DNA of 20,138 nucleotides from SG8-41 sp964521405 (GCA_964521405.1 CAZFRR010000037.1:1-20138); one strand, 5' to 3'; shown: positions 7,561 to 14,568, counted from the stretch's first letter. The notes: a model not told the origin generated them from the letters alone. Numbers and translations: made by a program.

Positions 7561-8532
7561 ATGAAAGCTATCCTCGCGTTCGCATTCGGCGCGACCGTCC
7601 TGGGGCTCGGCCCGGCGGCAACCGCACTGGGTTATCCGGATCGTCCGGTCCGCCTGGTCGTGCCGTCCGCGCCCGGCGGCGGAACGGATCTCATCTCGCG
7701 CATCATCGCGGAGAAGTTCACCCGGAAATGGGGCAGCACCGTCGTTATCGACAATCGGGCGGGCGGCGGCGGCGCCCTGGGGGCGCAGATCGTGGCGACA
7801 GCACGGCCGGACGGCTACACGTTGATGGTCGCTACCGGCGGCCACATCACCATCAATCCGCTGCTCATGGACCTGCCGTACGACGCGGCCAACGCTTTCA
7901 CGCCGATCACTCTCCTCGCGACCGCGCCGTACTTGTTGGTTATCAATCCGGAAGCCACGCCGAGCAAATCCGTAAAAGAACTGATCGACCTGGCAAAGGC
8001 CAGTCCCGGCAAGCTGCTCTATGGTTCCGCCGTGGGCAGTCCGGATCACCTGGCGGGCGAGTTGTTCCAGATGATGACGGCAACGCGCCTGACCCACGTG
8101 CCCTACAAGAGCTCGGCCGGCGGCGTGATCGATCTGATCGGCGGCAGGCTGACGCTGGGGTTCGTCAGCATCCCCGCCGCCATGCCGCATATCCAGTCCG
8201 GGAAGATGCGCGCGCTTGGCTCGAGCGACCGCAAGCGCTCATTGCTGCTGCCGGAAGTGCCGACGATTGCTGAGACCGGCGTGACGGGTTACGAGCTCTT
8301 TACCTGGTATGGTTTCTTTGCCCCGGCCAAAATCCCCGCGGAGATCCTGAAGCAGCTCTCTGCCGATGTCCGGGAAGTCATGCAGGAGGGCGACGTGCGG
8401 CAGAAGCTGCAGGGGCAGGGTTTCGACCCGGTTGCCAACCGCCCGGACGAGGCGGCTCAATTCATCAAGAAGGAGTCGGTCGTCTTTGGCAAGATCGTGA
8501 CCGGCGCGAATTTGCGCAATCGCATGAAGTAA
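7561..8532 (+). CDS. Bug/TctC family periplasmic solute-binding protein 2
   Basis: 323 residues from ATG 7561. The signal peptide is MKAILAFAFGATVLGLGPAATALG, after which mature GYPDRPVRLVVPSAPGGGTD begins. Other landmarks are DNRAGGGGALG, RPDGYTLM, THVPYKSSAGG and EVPTIAETGVTGYE. HVPYK is followed by SSAGG rather than the commoner GGGP, which may alter the ligand pocket. The start is chosen by length and the signal peptide; the frame stays open upstream to 7381 through the inverted repeat, and no clear Shine-Dalgarno sequence precedes 7561. Likely co-expressed with the upstream flavoprotein. It converges on the TIM-barrel gene with only 18 bp between stops. Ligand unknown. Confidence 0.92.
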   Translation: MKAILAFAFGATVLGLGPAATALGYPDRPVRLVVPSAPGGGTDLISRIIAEKFTRKWGSTVVIDNRAGGGGALGAQIVATARPDGYTLMVATGGHITINPLLMDLPYDAANAFTPITLLATAPYLLVINPEATPSKSVKELIDLAKASPGKLLYGSAVGSPDHLAGELFQMMTATRLTHVPYKSSAGGVIDLIGGRLTLGFVSIPAAMPHIQSGKMRALGSSDRKRSLLLPEVPTIAETGVTGYELFTWYGFFAPAKIPAEILKQLSADVREVMQEGDVRQKLQGQGFDPVANRPDEAAQFIKKESVVFGKIVTGANLRNRMK

Positions 8533-8550
8533 GCGGGCGGCTCGTGCTGC

Positions 8551-9378
8551 TTAATGCGCCGACTCCATGACGCCTCGCAGGTAGCCGACCGCGCGGGCGG
8601 CGCAGGTGGGACCGTCCGGCTCGTAAAGAAAAGGCTCGACCCCGATGACGCCGGTAAAACCGCCGCGCTTCAGCGCGGCGACGATCTCGCTGAAACGCAG
8701 CTCGCCCTGCCCCGGGCCGCGATGATTGGCGTCGTTGGCATGGAAGTGGGCGATTTTGCCCGTCGGCAGCCAGCGGTCGAGCACGTCGATGAGCGGCGCG
8801 GACTCGGATTCGCTGGCGGAGCAGCAATCGAGCATGGTTTTCAGCGCGGGGCTGCCGATGGCATCGATGACCTCGACCGCTTCCGCAACGGTGTTGATGA
8901 ATCCGGTGCGGCTCGGGCGCAGTGGTTCAACAAGGTAGGTGACGCCCGCCGCGGCCGCGCATTTCGCGGCGTGCGCAAAAGCCTCGATGCCGCGCGCTCG
9001 GCCGCCGCCGGGGTCCGCCGGGTCGAGCCGGCGATACTGGGACGAGCCATGCACCAGGTACTTGCCGCCGAGGGACGCGCAGAGATCGCACAGGCGCGCA
9101 ATGACCTCGAACGTGAGCGCGCGCGCCGCCGGATCGGCACTCGTGATGGACAGCCCGGTCGGCGCGTGCATCAGGCAATAGAGACCCGTGATCGCGATGC
9201 CGTTGTCTGCCGCGATCTTCCTCGCCTCGGCTCTCCGTTTCTCCGGCAGGAGATGCGGCTCCCGGCCGAGCACCATCGGCGCGAGCTCGAGCCCGTCGTA
9301 ACCGACGCGGGCTGCGAACCGGCACATCGCCGGAAAGTCGAGCTCGCGGATGACTTCGCTGCACAACGTGAGCTGCAT
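8551..9378 (-). CDS. Sugar phosphate isomerase/epimerase (xylose isomerase-like TIM barrel)
   Basis: 275 residues, the usual length for this AP-endonuclease-2/hydroxypyruvate-isomerase-like family. Candidate metal ligands sit at the expected strand ends: E151 (YLVEPL), D184 (MLDCC), H213 (AHFHAND) and E248 (IGVEPF). YDGLELAP near 27-34 is the usual early strand. The enzyme probably isomerises or epimerises a sugar or keto-acid using a divalent metal in the cytoplasm; the substrate is unknown. The ATG at 9378 has a strong GGGAGG site about 5 nt upstream. The gene stands alone on the minus strand between two plus-strand Bug operons. A palindrome ATGGTTGACGAACCAT lies about 30 bp upstream of the start. 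It has a distant relative in the partial gene at the left edge of the window. Confidence 0.87.
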   Translation of the reverse strand: MQLTLCSEVIRELDFPAMCRFAARVGYDGLELAPMVLGREPHLLPEKRRAEARKIAADNGIAITGLYCLMHAPTGLSITSADPAARALTFEVIARLCDLCASLGGKYLVHGSSQYRRLDPADPGGGRARGIEAFAHAAKCAAAAGVTYLVEPLRPSRTGFINTVAEAVEVIDAIGSPALKTMLDCCSASESESAPLIDVLDRWLPTGKIAHFHANDANHRGPGQGELRFSEIVAALKRGGFTGVIGVEPFLYEPDGPTCAARAVGYLRGVMESAH

Positions 9379-9405
9379 GTTTCCTCCCTATTGAATATTC
9401 GGTAA

Positions 9406-9421
9406 ATGGTTGACGAACCAT
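9406..9421. promoter_or_regulatory. Palindrome upstream of the TIM-barrel gene, possible operator
   Basis: ATGGTTGACGAACCAT has perfect 6-bp arms around GACG. It contains TGGT-N6-ACCA, reminiscent of operator half-sites used by GntR-type regulators, and lies 28-43 bp upstream of the start codon at 9378. No regulator gene is in the window, so the assignment is only suggestive. Confidence 0.3.
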
Positions 9422-9437
9422 CTACCGCCATCCATTT

Positions 9438-9508
9438 CCCCTCTCCGTTCGGGAGAGGGGGAAGGGGTGAGGGATCGAGCATCGTCAAGCATTTTGCGGA
9501 TGCTCGAT
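9438..9508. repeat. Two adjacent perfect hairpins in the 9379-9613 spacer
   Basis: The first hairpin is CCCCTCTCC (9438-9446) and GGAGAGGGG (9452-9460) around 5 nt. The second is ATCGAGCATC (9474-9483) and its exact complement GATGCTCGAT (9499-9508) around 15 nt. The first resembles other C-rich palindromes in this window (11373-11428, 19566-19665). Neither has a T-tract, so classical intrinsic termination is unlikely. Confidence 0.7.
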
Positions 9509-9613
9509 AATGGCCAGTCTGGGTCGGCGGCGAAAATGTGTCAATGTGACGCGACCGGCGCCGGATCAGTGGCGGGTTATTTGAAGCATAATTAGTAAAC
9601 GATAGGCCCGTGC

Positions 9614-10174
9614 ATGATCTACATCGTGGAATGCGCGCTGACGGACCAGCAGACGGACGAGGACTGGAACCGCTGGTACCACAGCATGAAGCCGCCGCAC
9701 ATCCTGCCGACGGCGGTGCCCGGCATCCTGACGACGCAGCGCTTCAAGTGCACCAACGTCAAGCCGCCCGCCTATTTCGCGATGTACAGCGTCACCTCGC
9801 CGGACGTAATGACGAGCGACGCCTACCGCAACGCCGGCGGCGGGCGCTTCCAGACCGAGAACTGGAAACCCATTATCACTTTCTGGAACCGCGACCTGTT
9901 CGGGGATGCGGACGCACCCGACGTCCCGATGGACTCATTACTATTGGTACTGGACCGGCCCGCCCCCGCGGGCTCACCGCTCGGCATCCCGTTCCAGTGG
10001 CTGCCCTGCATCGGTCTCGACCGTTCGACGCCCTGCCGCGGCCTGGCGGTGCTCGGCCGCGCCGAGGTGGAACGGCTCCCGATCGCCGCCGTGCCGGGCC
10101 TGCGGGTCTTCCGCCCCGTGATACCGCAGGTCACGCGCGATAAACCGTTGCCTGCAGGCTACCGGGTCGTGTAG
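9614..10174 (+). CDS. EthD-like small protein paired with a Bug gene
   Basis: 186 residues from ATG 9614; no convincing ribosome site precedes it. The N-terminal half holds WNRWYHSMKPPHILPTAVPGILTTQRF in two pieces (about residues 18-44). This is the same W-x2-WY-x3-H/K-P-x-P-x2-PG pattern as the protein ending at 3432, so it is probably another EthD/ferredoxin-like alpha-beta barrel. A second weaker domain follows in the C-terminal half. Family members are small intracellular enzymes or accessory proteins in catabolic pathways; no reaction can be assigned. The Bug gene begins 26 bp downstream, so they should be co-transcribed. The recurrence of an EthD-like gene next to a Bug receptor at two places in this window is the best clue that they serve one pathway type. 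Confidence 0.72.
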   Translation: MIYIVECALTDQQTDEDWNRWYHSMKPPHILPTAVPGILTTQRFKCTNVKPPAYFAMYSVTSPDVMTSDAYRNAGGGRFQTENWKPIITFWNRDLFGDADAPDVPMDSLLLVLDRPAPAGSPLGIPFQWLPCIGLDRSTPCRGLAVLGRAEVERLPIAAVPGLRVFRPVIPQVTRDKPLPAGYRVV

Positions 10175-10200
10175 AAGAGTTCTTTTTGAACGAGCGTTTC

Positions 10201-11178
10201 ATGACAAACACCGTGCAGGGATGGGCGCTCGCGCTGATCGCCGCGCTGCTGTCGGCGGCGCAAATGCTCGCGCATGCGCAAGGCGCCTACCCCACCCGCG
10301 CCATCCGCATCATCTCGCCCAGCTCGCCGCCCGGCGGCTCGGACACCGCCGCCCGCATCCTCGCGCCGGCGCTCTCGGAGCGCCTCGGCCAGCAGGTGGT
10401 GGTGGAAAACCGCGCCGGCGCCGGCACCATGCTCGGCCACGACTACGCGGCGAAATCGCCGCCGGACGGCTACACGCTGGTGATGGCCATCAACACGCTG
10501 GCGATCATACCGGTAACCCTCAAGAACGTGCCCTACGATGCCTTGCGCGATCTCGCGCCGGTCTCTCAGGTGCTGAGCCAGCCGGGCATGATGATCGCGC
10601 ATCCGTCCCTGCCGGCCCTGACGGTGAAAGACCTGATCGCGCTCGCAAAATCCCGGCCGGGCGATGTCCTGTACGGTTCGGGCGGCAACGGCAGCAATCC
10701 TCACATGGCCATGGAGTTGTTCCTGTACATGACCGGCACCCGCATGCTGCACGTGCCGTTTCGCGGCGGCGGGGGCTTTGCCATCGGCGTGATGTCGGGC
10801 CAGGGGTCGGTGGGCGTGCTGTCCATCCTCGCCGCAATCCCGCACGTCCGCTCCGGGCGGTTGCGCGCGCTGGGCGTGACCAGCGCGCAGCGCTCCGCGA
10901 TCACGCCCGACGTTCCCGCCATCGCCGAGACGGTTAAAGGCTACGAAGCGCTCCAGTGGTACGGCCTGATGGCGCCGGCCGGCACGTCCCGGGAAATCAT
11001 CGCGCGGCTGCACCGGGAAACAATCGCGGTGCTCGCCAACCGGGAGGTCCGCATGCGCCTGACGCAGGACGGCGCTGACGTCGTCGGCAACTCGCCCGAG
11101 GAGTTCGCCGCGGCGCTGCGCGCCGATATCACCAAGTGGGCCAAGGTCGCCAAGGCCGCCGGCATCCAGCCAGAATAA
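10201..11178 (+). CDS. Bug/TctC family periplasmic solute-binding protein 3
   Basis: 325 residues from ATG 10201; an upstream in-frame TTG at 10186 would add five residues and cannot be excluded. The signal peptide is MTNTVQGWALALIAALLSAAQMLAHA with cleavage near AHA-Q. The glycine loop is SPSSPPGGSD (39-48), deviating from APGGGTD. HVPYK is replaced by HVPFRGGGG. Other marks are VENRAGAGTMLG, PPDGYTLV and DVPAIAETVKGYE. It is closer to the receptor at 18412 than to the others: both share NRAGAGTM[LI]G, ISQV/VSQV, and end in AGI[QK]PE. It is the second gene after the EthD-like gene. Its TAA is followed immediately by heptamer repeats. Confidence 0.92.
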   Translation: MTNTVQGWALALIAALLSAAQMLAHAQGAYPTRAIRIISPSSPPGGSDTAARILAPALSERLGQQVVVENRAGAGTMLGHDYAAKSPPDGYTLVMAINTLAIIPVTLKNVPYDALRDLAPVSQVLSQPGMMIAHPSLPALTVKDLIALAKSRPGDVLYGSGGNGSNPHMAMELFLYMTGTRMLHVPFRGGGGFAIGVMSGQGSVGVLSILAAIPHVRSGRLRALGVTSAQRSAITPDVPAIAETVKGYEALQWYGLMAPAGTSREIIARLHRETIAVLANREVRMRLTQDGADVVGNSPEEFAAALRADITKWAKVAKAAGIQPE

Positions 11179-11270
11179 GGGATGAGGGATGAGTCCGTTC
11201 CGGGTTCCGGGTTCCGGGTTACGAGTTCCGGGTTCCGGGTTCCGGGTTCCGGGTTCCGGGTTCCGGGTTC
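11179..11270. repeat. Heptanucleotide arrays GGGATGA x2 and GTTCCGG x10
   Basis: Directly after the TAA of the Bug gene (11176-11178) come two GGGATGA units (11179-11192). These are followed by ten 7-bp units GTTCCGG (11197-11266; one reads GTTACGA) and a partial unit to 11270. The period is strictly 7. There is no coding capacity of note. Confidence 0.95.
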
Positions 11271-11283
11271 TATTGAGCTTTAC

Positions 11284-11455
11284 ATATCCGCGTGACGCGC
11301 GACCACACCACCCCGACTCCTCCAGAGGCACCCCTCCTCATGCTGCTCCCACCACCCCGGCGTTTCACGCCACCCCTCCTCAGGCAGGAGGGGAAGGTAT
11401 TTTTTCTCCCCTCCTTTTCAAGGAGGGGTGGACGCAAAGCGGACGGGGTGGTTAC
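11284..11455. repeat. C-rich nested palindromic element
   Basis: Outer imperfect arms are ACCACACCACCCCGACTCC near 11300 and, inverted, GGACGGGGTGGTTACGTCG near 11440-11458. Inside lie two perfect hairpins: CCCCTCCT/AGGAGGGG (11373-11380 with 11386-11393) and CCCCTCCTT/AAGGAGGGG (11408-11416 with 11420-11428). This nested architecture resembles the element at 19544-19694. No gene is present. Confidence 0.75.
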
Positions 11456-11504
11456 GTCGCACGACCTGCTCTTGATGGTCATGCGGTTTCATAATTCTCT
11501 ATAG

Positions 11505-11553
11505 GTTCCGGGTTCCGAGTTACGGGTTCAAGGTTCAGGGTTCAGGGTTCAGG
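11505..11553. repeat. Heptanucleotide array GTTCMRG x7
   Basis: Seven consecutive 7-bp units drift from GTTCCGG through GTTACGG to GTTCAGG. The array is a second block of the repeat at 11197-11266, separated by the palindromic element. Only about 28 bp of non-repeat sequence separate it from the next array. Confidence 0.93.
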
Positions 11554-11581
11554 GTTTAACTTGGAACTTTGAATAGAATGT

Positions 11582-11665
11582 CACCCGCCACTTGACACTC
11601 GACACTCGTCCCTCGACACTCGCCACTCGCCACTCGCCACTTGCCACTTGCCACTTGCCACTCAG
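11582..11665. repeat. Heptanucleotide array CACTYGN x12 ending at a start codon
   Basis: Twelve strict 7-bp units (CACTTGA, CACTCGA, CACTCGC, CACTTGC and variants) end with CACTCAG at 11665, the base before the ATG of the ligA-like gene. The array therefore occupies the whole place where a ribosome site would normally be, and no Shine-Dalgarno sequence is visible. Confidence 0.93.
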
Positions 11666-11935
11666 ATGCGCGACTACTGGCTCTCCAAGCTGTTCTTCGA
11701 CCTGCAAACCCCGGCGGTTGCGGATGAATATCGCACTGACCGCAGTAAACTGCTCGACCGTTACCCGCTGAAGCCCGAGGTGCGCGCGGCCGTCGAGGCC
11801 GACGATGTCGCGGTGCTGTCGAAACTCGTGAATCCCTACCTGCTGCGGTTCTATTTCCTCATGGCCGGCATGCCGGAGGATGAATTCCTGCGCCGCATCC
11901 GCGCCACCGCCCCGAAGAGCGCAGCCCATGGCTGA
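11666..11935 (+). CDS. LigA-like small subunit of extradiol ring-cleavage dioxygenase
   Basis: 89 residues. The sequence (LFFDLQTPAVADEYRTDR, then RYPLKPEVRAAVEADD, then LVNPYLLRFYFLMAGMPEDEFLRRI) matches the helical LigA/alpha-subunit fold of protocatechuate 4,5-dioxygenase-type enzymes, where it caps the active site of the catalytic LigB subunit. It is shorter than classical LigA. ATG 11666 is the first base after a 12-unit heptamer array; an in-frame TTG at 11648 inside the array is less likely. It overlaps the ligB-like gene by 8 bp (ATGGCTGA), as expected for subunits made in equal amounts. Likely part of aromatic ring cleavage; which catechol-type substrate is used cannot be told. Confidence 0.82.
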   Translation: MRDYWLSKLFFDLQTPAVADEYRTDRSKLLDRYPLKPEVRAAVEADDVAVLSKLVNPYLLRFYFLMAGMPEDEFLRRIRATAPKSAAHG

Positions 11936-12755
11936 GCTCGCCGGCGTCTACGCGGCCAGCCACGGGCCGATGATCGTGCGCAACTGGGATAAACTCGCTC
12001 CCACCGAGAAAACCAGTCTCGACACAGCGTTCAAGGAACTGGGCCGTCGCATCACGGCAGCGCGGCTGGATGCGCTCATCGTGATCTCGCCGGATCACTG
12101 GGTGAATTTCTTCATCGACAACCTGCCTTCGATCTGCGTCGGCGTGGGCGAGGTGCACGACGGGCCGCCCGAGCCTTGGTTCAAGGTCTTCCCGCACCGC
12201 AAGCTGGCGGGACACCCGGCGCTCGCGGAGCACATCGTGCGCACCGCGCTCGGGCAGGATTTCGAGCCGTCGGTCTCATACCAGCTCGCGCTCGACCACG
12301 GCTTCTGCATCCCGTTGTGGAAGGCAGGCGTCGACCCCCTCCCCGCCATCGTCCCGGTGATCTTCAACGACATCGAGCCGCCGTTCCCGACCGTGAAGCG
12401 CTGCTACGCCTGGGGCGAGATGCTGGCGCAAGCGATTGCGAGTTTCCCCGGCAAGCTGAGAGTGGGCGTCCTCGCGACCGGTGGTCTCAGCCATTCGATC
12501 GGCGAGCCCGACATGGGCCGCATCGACGAGCCGTTCGACCGCGACTGCATCCGCCGTCTCGAGAACGGCGACCCGCCCGCCCTCCTCGATTTCCTCAACC
12601 AGCGCCTGCCCACGGCGGGCAACGGCGCATCCGAAGTGCGCAACTGGGTCGCCGCGCACGGCGCAGCCGGCGGGCGTGGCTTCGAGCTGATCAGCTACGC
12701 GCCGATCCCGAACGTGTACGTGGGCTGCGGGTTTGCCTCGTGGAAACTTGGATAA
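11928..12755 (+). CDS. LigB-like catalytic subunit of class III extradiol dioxygenase
   Basis: 275 residues from ATG 11928. It belongs to the LigB superfamily of Fe(II)-dependent extradiol dioxygenases, which cleave aromatic rings beside the two hydroxyls. Expected iron ligands are visible: H12 (ASHGPM), H57 (SPDHWVNF) and E236 (ASEVRNW), with H189 (GGLSHS) as the probable catalytic base and H124 (LDHG) nearby. These positions parallel H12, H61, H195 and E242 of protocatechuate 4,5-dioxygenase LigB. The protein is slightly shorter than that enzyme. It is translationally coupled to the LigA-like subunit. Substrate could be protocatechuate, gallate or a related ring. Cytoplasmic. The Bug receptor at 13590, two genes downstream, may import an aromatic acid for it (inference). 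Confidence 0.9.
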   Translation: MAELAGVYAASHGPMIVRNWDKLAPTEKTSLDTAFKELGRRITAARLDALIVISPDHWVNFFIDNLPSICVGVGEVHDGPPEPWFKVFPHRKLAGHPALAEHIVRTALGQDFEPSVSYQLALDHGFCIPLWKAGVDPLPAIVPVIFNDIEPPFPTVKRCYAWGEMLAQAIASFPGKLRVGVLATGGLSHSIGEPDMGRIDEPFDRDCIRRLENGDPPALLDFLNQRLPTAGNGASEVRNWVAAHGAAGGRGFELISYAPIPNVYVGCGFASWKLG

Positions 12756-12758
12756 GGC

Positions 12759-12786
12759 GTGACCGGTGACTCGTGACGGGTGACTG
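12759..12786. repeat. Heptanucleotide array GTGACNS x4 containing a start codon
   Basis: Four 7-bp units GTGACCG, GTGACTC, GTGACGG and GTGACTG begin 3 bp after the ligB-like stop codon. The third unit supplies the GTG start proposed for the methyltransferase. The same unit recurs at 13562-13582, so the two arrays flank the methyltransferase gene as direct repeats. Confidence 0.9.
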
Positions 12787-13546
12787 GATTTTTGCCGCAG
12801 TCGTTCTTCGCTTTCGCTGGTCGGTGATTGCACTGGCGCTTTTCTCCTGCACGGTCGCGGCGCAGGAAGCGCATGAGTTTGCGGAGATGCGCCGCAGCCT
12901 CGCCGAGGCAATCGAGAAGGCCGTGAACGAGGCGCGCAAGCAAACCCGCGGGGCGCCGATCGACAAGCGCGTGATCGCGGCCATGGGCAAGGTGCCGCGC
13001 CACGAGTTCGCGCCGCCGGACCTGCGCCCTTACGCTTATCTCGACCGCCCGCTGACCGTCGGGCCCGGCCCCGACTCGACGATCTCGCAGCCCTCGCTGG
13101 TCGCGATGATGACCGATCTCCTCGGCATCAAGCGCGGGGAGAAGGTGCTCGAAATCGGCGTCGGCGGCGGCTATCAGAGCGCCATCCTTGCCGAGATGAC
13201 CGATGAGGTGTACAGCGTGGAGTTCAACCCCAAGGTGGCCGACGCGGCAAGGCAAACGCTCAAGCGGCTCGGCTACGGTAGCGTGAAGGTCAACGTGGCC
13301 GATGGCTACTACGGCTGGCGCCCGGGCGGCCCCTACGACGCCATCCTCGTGCGCATGGCGATTCCGGACGTGCCTGTCGAGCTGATCGAGCAGTTGAAGT
13401 CGGGCGGACGGCTCATCGCTCCGGTCGGCCCCGACGGGGACGTGCAAATACTGATACTGATGCACAAGGGCGCCGACGGCGGCGTGACCATGACCGGCGT
13501 CATGCCGGTGCGCTTCAGGCCGCTGCCGGGAGGAGTCAGACTTTGA
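12773..13546 (+). CDS. Protein-L-isoaspartate O-methyltransferase-like protein, apparently exported
   Basis: 257 residues from GTG 12773. The Pcm-type methyltransferase core is clear: STISQPSLVAMM (102-113), the SAM-binding motif VLEIGVGGGYQSAILAE (125-141), acidic E150, ADGYYGW, then QLKSGGRLIAPVG (207-219) and a terminal VRFRPLPGG. Cytoplasmic Pcm normally repairs isoaspartyl residues using SAM. Here about 30 residues precede the domain and look like a signal peptide: RFRW, hydrophobic SVIALALFSCTVAA, then Q. Export would be odd because SAM is not known to be available in the periplasm. An internal ATG at 12887 would give a 219-residue cytosolic form of ordinary length, but it has no properly spaced ribosome site. 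The GTG lies inside a heptamer array. It sits between ligB and a Bug gene, 17 bp after ligB. Confidence 0.83.
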   Translation: MTGDWIFAAVVLRFRWSVIALALFSCTVAAQEAHEFAEMRRSLAEAIEKAVNEARKQTRGAPIDKRVIAAMGKVPRHEFAPPDLRPYAYLDRPLTVGPGPDSTISQPSLVAMMTDLLGIKRGEKVLEIGVGGGYQSAILAEMTDEVYSVEFNPKVADAARQTLKRLGYGSVKVNVADGYYGWRPGGPYDAILVRMAIPDVPVELIEQLKSGGRLIAPVGPDGDVQILILMHKGADGGVTMTGVMPVRFRPLPGGVRL

Positions 13547-13561
13547 CACGCCTGATGAAGC

Positions 13562-13582
13562 GTGACTCGTGACTGGTGACTG
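13562..13582. repeat. Heptanucleotide array GTGACTS x3
   Basis: GTGACTC, GTGACTG and GTGACTG lie between the methyltransferase stop (13546) and the Bug start. The last base of the array together with the next three forms GGAG, which lies 4 nt before GTG 13590. A GTG inside the array (13569) is also in frame with the Bug gene. Confidence 0.9.
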
Positions 13583-13589
13583 GAGCCCT

Positions 13590-14567
13590 GTGAGAAGACC
13601 GCTGAAATACTCCTTTTGCCTTTTGCCTTTTTCCTTTTGCCTTGGAATGACTGTCGCGCACGGGCAGTCATTCCCGGTAAAGCCGGTGCGCATGATCATC
13701 GCCTTCCCCGCCGGCGGCGGCAGCGACATCGTCGGGCGCGCGCTCGCGCAGGAATTGACGCAACTGCTCGGCCAGCCCGTCGTCGTGGACAACCGCGGCG
13801 GCGCCGGCGGCATCATCGGCACGGAACTTGGCGCGCGCGCCGCGCCCGACGGCTATACCCTCACCGTCGGCAGCTCGGGCGGGTTCGCCATCACGCCGCA
13901 TCTCAATCCCAGGCTGCCGTACGACCCGGTGAAGGACTTCGCGCCGGTTGGTCTTTTCACGCGCCTCACTTTCGTGGTGGATGTCCATCCTTCCGTGCCC
14001 GCGAAATCGGTGAAGGAACTCCTCGCGCTCGCCCGGGCGCAACCCGGGAAGCTCAACTTTGGATCGTCGGGTCAAGGCGCGACCGCGCACCTCGCGACCG
14101 AGCTCTTCATGTCGATGACACGCGTGAAGATGACCCACGTGCCGTACAAGGGCGCTGCCGCCGCGGTGACCGGGGTGATCGCGGGTGAAGTGGATGTGCT
14201 GTTCGATTCAATGCCAACGACGCTGCCGCACGCGCGCTCGGGCCGGATCCGCCCGCTTGCGGTCACCACGCAGCAGCGCTCTGCGTTGCTGCCGCAGCTG
14301 CCGACGCTGAACGAAGCGGGCGTGAGGGGCTACGAGCTTGCGAGCTGGTTCGGCATCTTCGCGCCGGCCGGCACGCCGCGCGCCGTCGTCGAGCGGTTGA
14401 ACGCCGCCATCAACGCGGCGACCCAGCGCCCGGAGATGAAGGAGCGGCTGCTCGGCCAGGGCGCGGAGCCGCTCTCCGGCACGCCCGAGGACCTCGCGGC
14501 TTACCTGCGGCGGGAACTGGACAAGTACGGGAAGATCATTCGCGAGGCGGGTGTTAAGGCCGAATGA
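13590..14567 (+). CDS. Bug/TctC family periplasmic solute-binding protein 4
   Basis: 325 residues from GTG 13590, chosen because GGAG lies just upstream and the length fits; GTG 13569 would add seven residues encoded by repeat. The signal peptide reads MRRPLKYSFCLLPFSFCLGM then TVAHGQ, with mature SFPVKPVRMIIAFPAGGGSD following. Landmarks are VVDNRGGAGGIIG, APDGYTLT, THVPYKGAAAAV and PTLNEAGVRGYE. The hydrophobic core of the signal peptide is encoded by a heptamer array (13612-13646). It is the last gene of the ligA-ligB-methyltransferase-Bug string, so an aromatic acid ligand is a reasonable guess. Its stop is followed within a few bases by a 9-bp-unit repeat. Confidence 0.92.
   Translation: MRRPLKYSFCLLPFSFCLGMTVAHGQSFPVKPVRMIIAFPAGGGSDIVGRALAQELTQLLGQPVVVDNRGGAGGIIGTELGARAAPDGYTLTVGSSGGFAITPHLNPRLPYDPVKDFAPVGLFTRLTFVVDVHPSVPAKSVKELLALARAQPGKLNFGSSGQGATAHLATELFMSMTRVKMTHVPYKGAAAAVTGVIAGEVDVLFDSMPTTLPHARSGRIRPLAVTTQQRSALLPQLPTLNEAGVRGYELASWFGIFAPAGTPRAVVERLNAAINAATQRPEMKERLLGQGAEPLSGTPEDLAAYLRRELDKYGKIIREAGVKAE
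13612..13646. repeat. Heptanucleotide array CCTTTTG x5 inside a signal-peptide sequence
   Basis: The units are CCTTTTG, CCTTTTG, CCTTTTT, CCTTTTG and a degenerate CCTTGGA. Read in the Bug frame they give FCLLPFSFCLG, the hydrophobic core of the signal peptide. Three 7-bp units make exactly seven codons, so the peptide repeats every seven residues. Confidence 0.88.
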
Positions 14568-14568
14568 C

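Noticed and set aside
10159..11331. 390-codon minus-strand frame with a repeated N-terminal peptide
   Set aside because: Antisense to the third Bug gene. Its repeated NPEPGTR-like start is just the GTTCCGG heptamer array read backwards.
11561..11579. Sigma-70 promoter (TTGGAA and TAGAAT) before the ligA-like gene
   Set aside because: Only 7 bp separate the two hexamers, far from the required ~17, and no other -35 fits.
11179..11665. CRISPR array
   Set aside because: Units are 7 bp and contiguous with no spacers, so these are tandem arrays. No cas genes are present.
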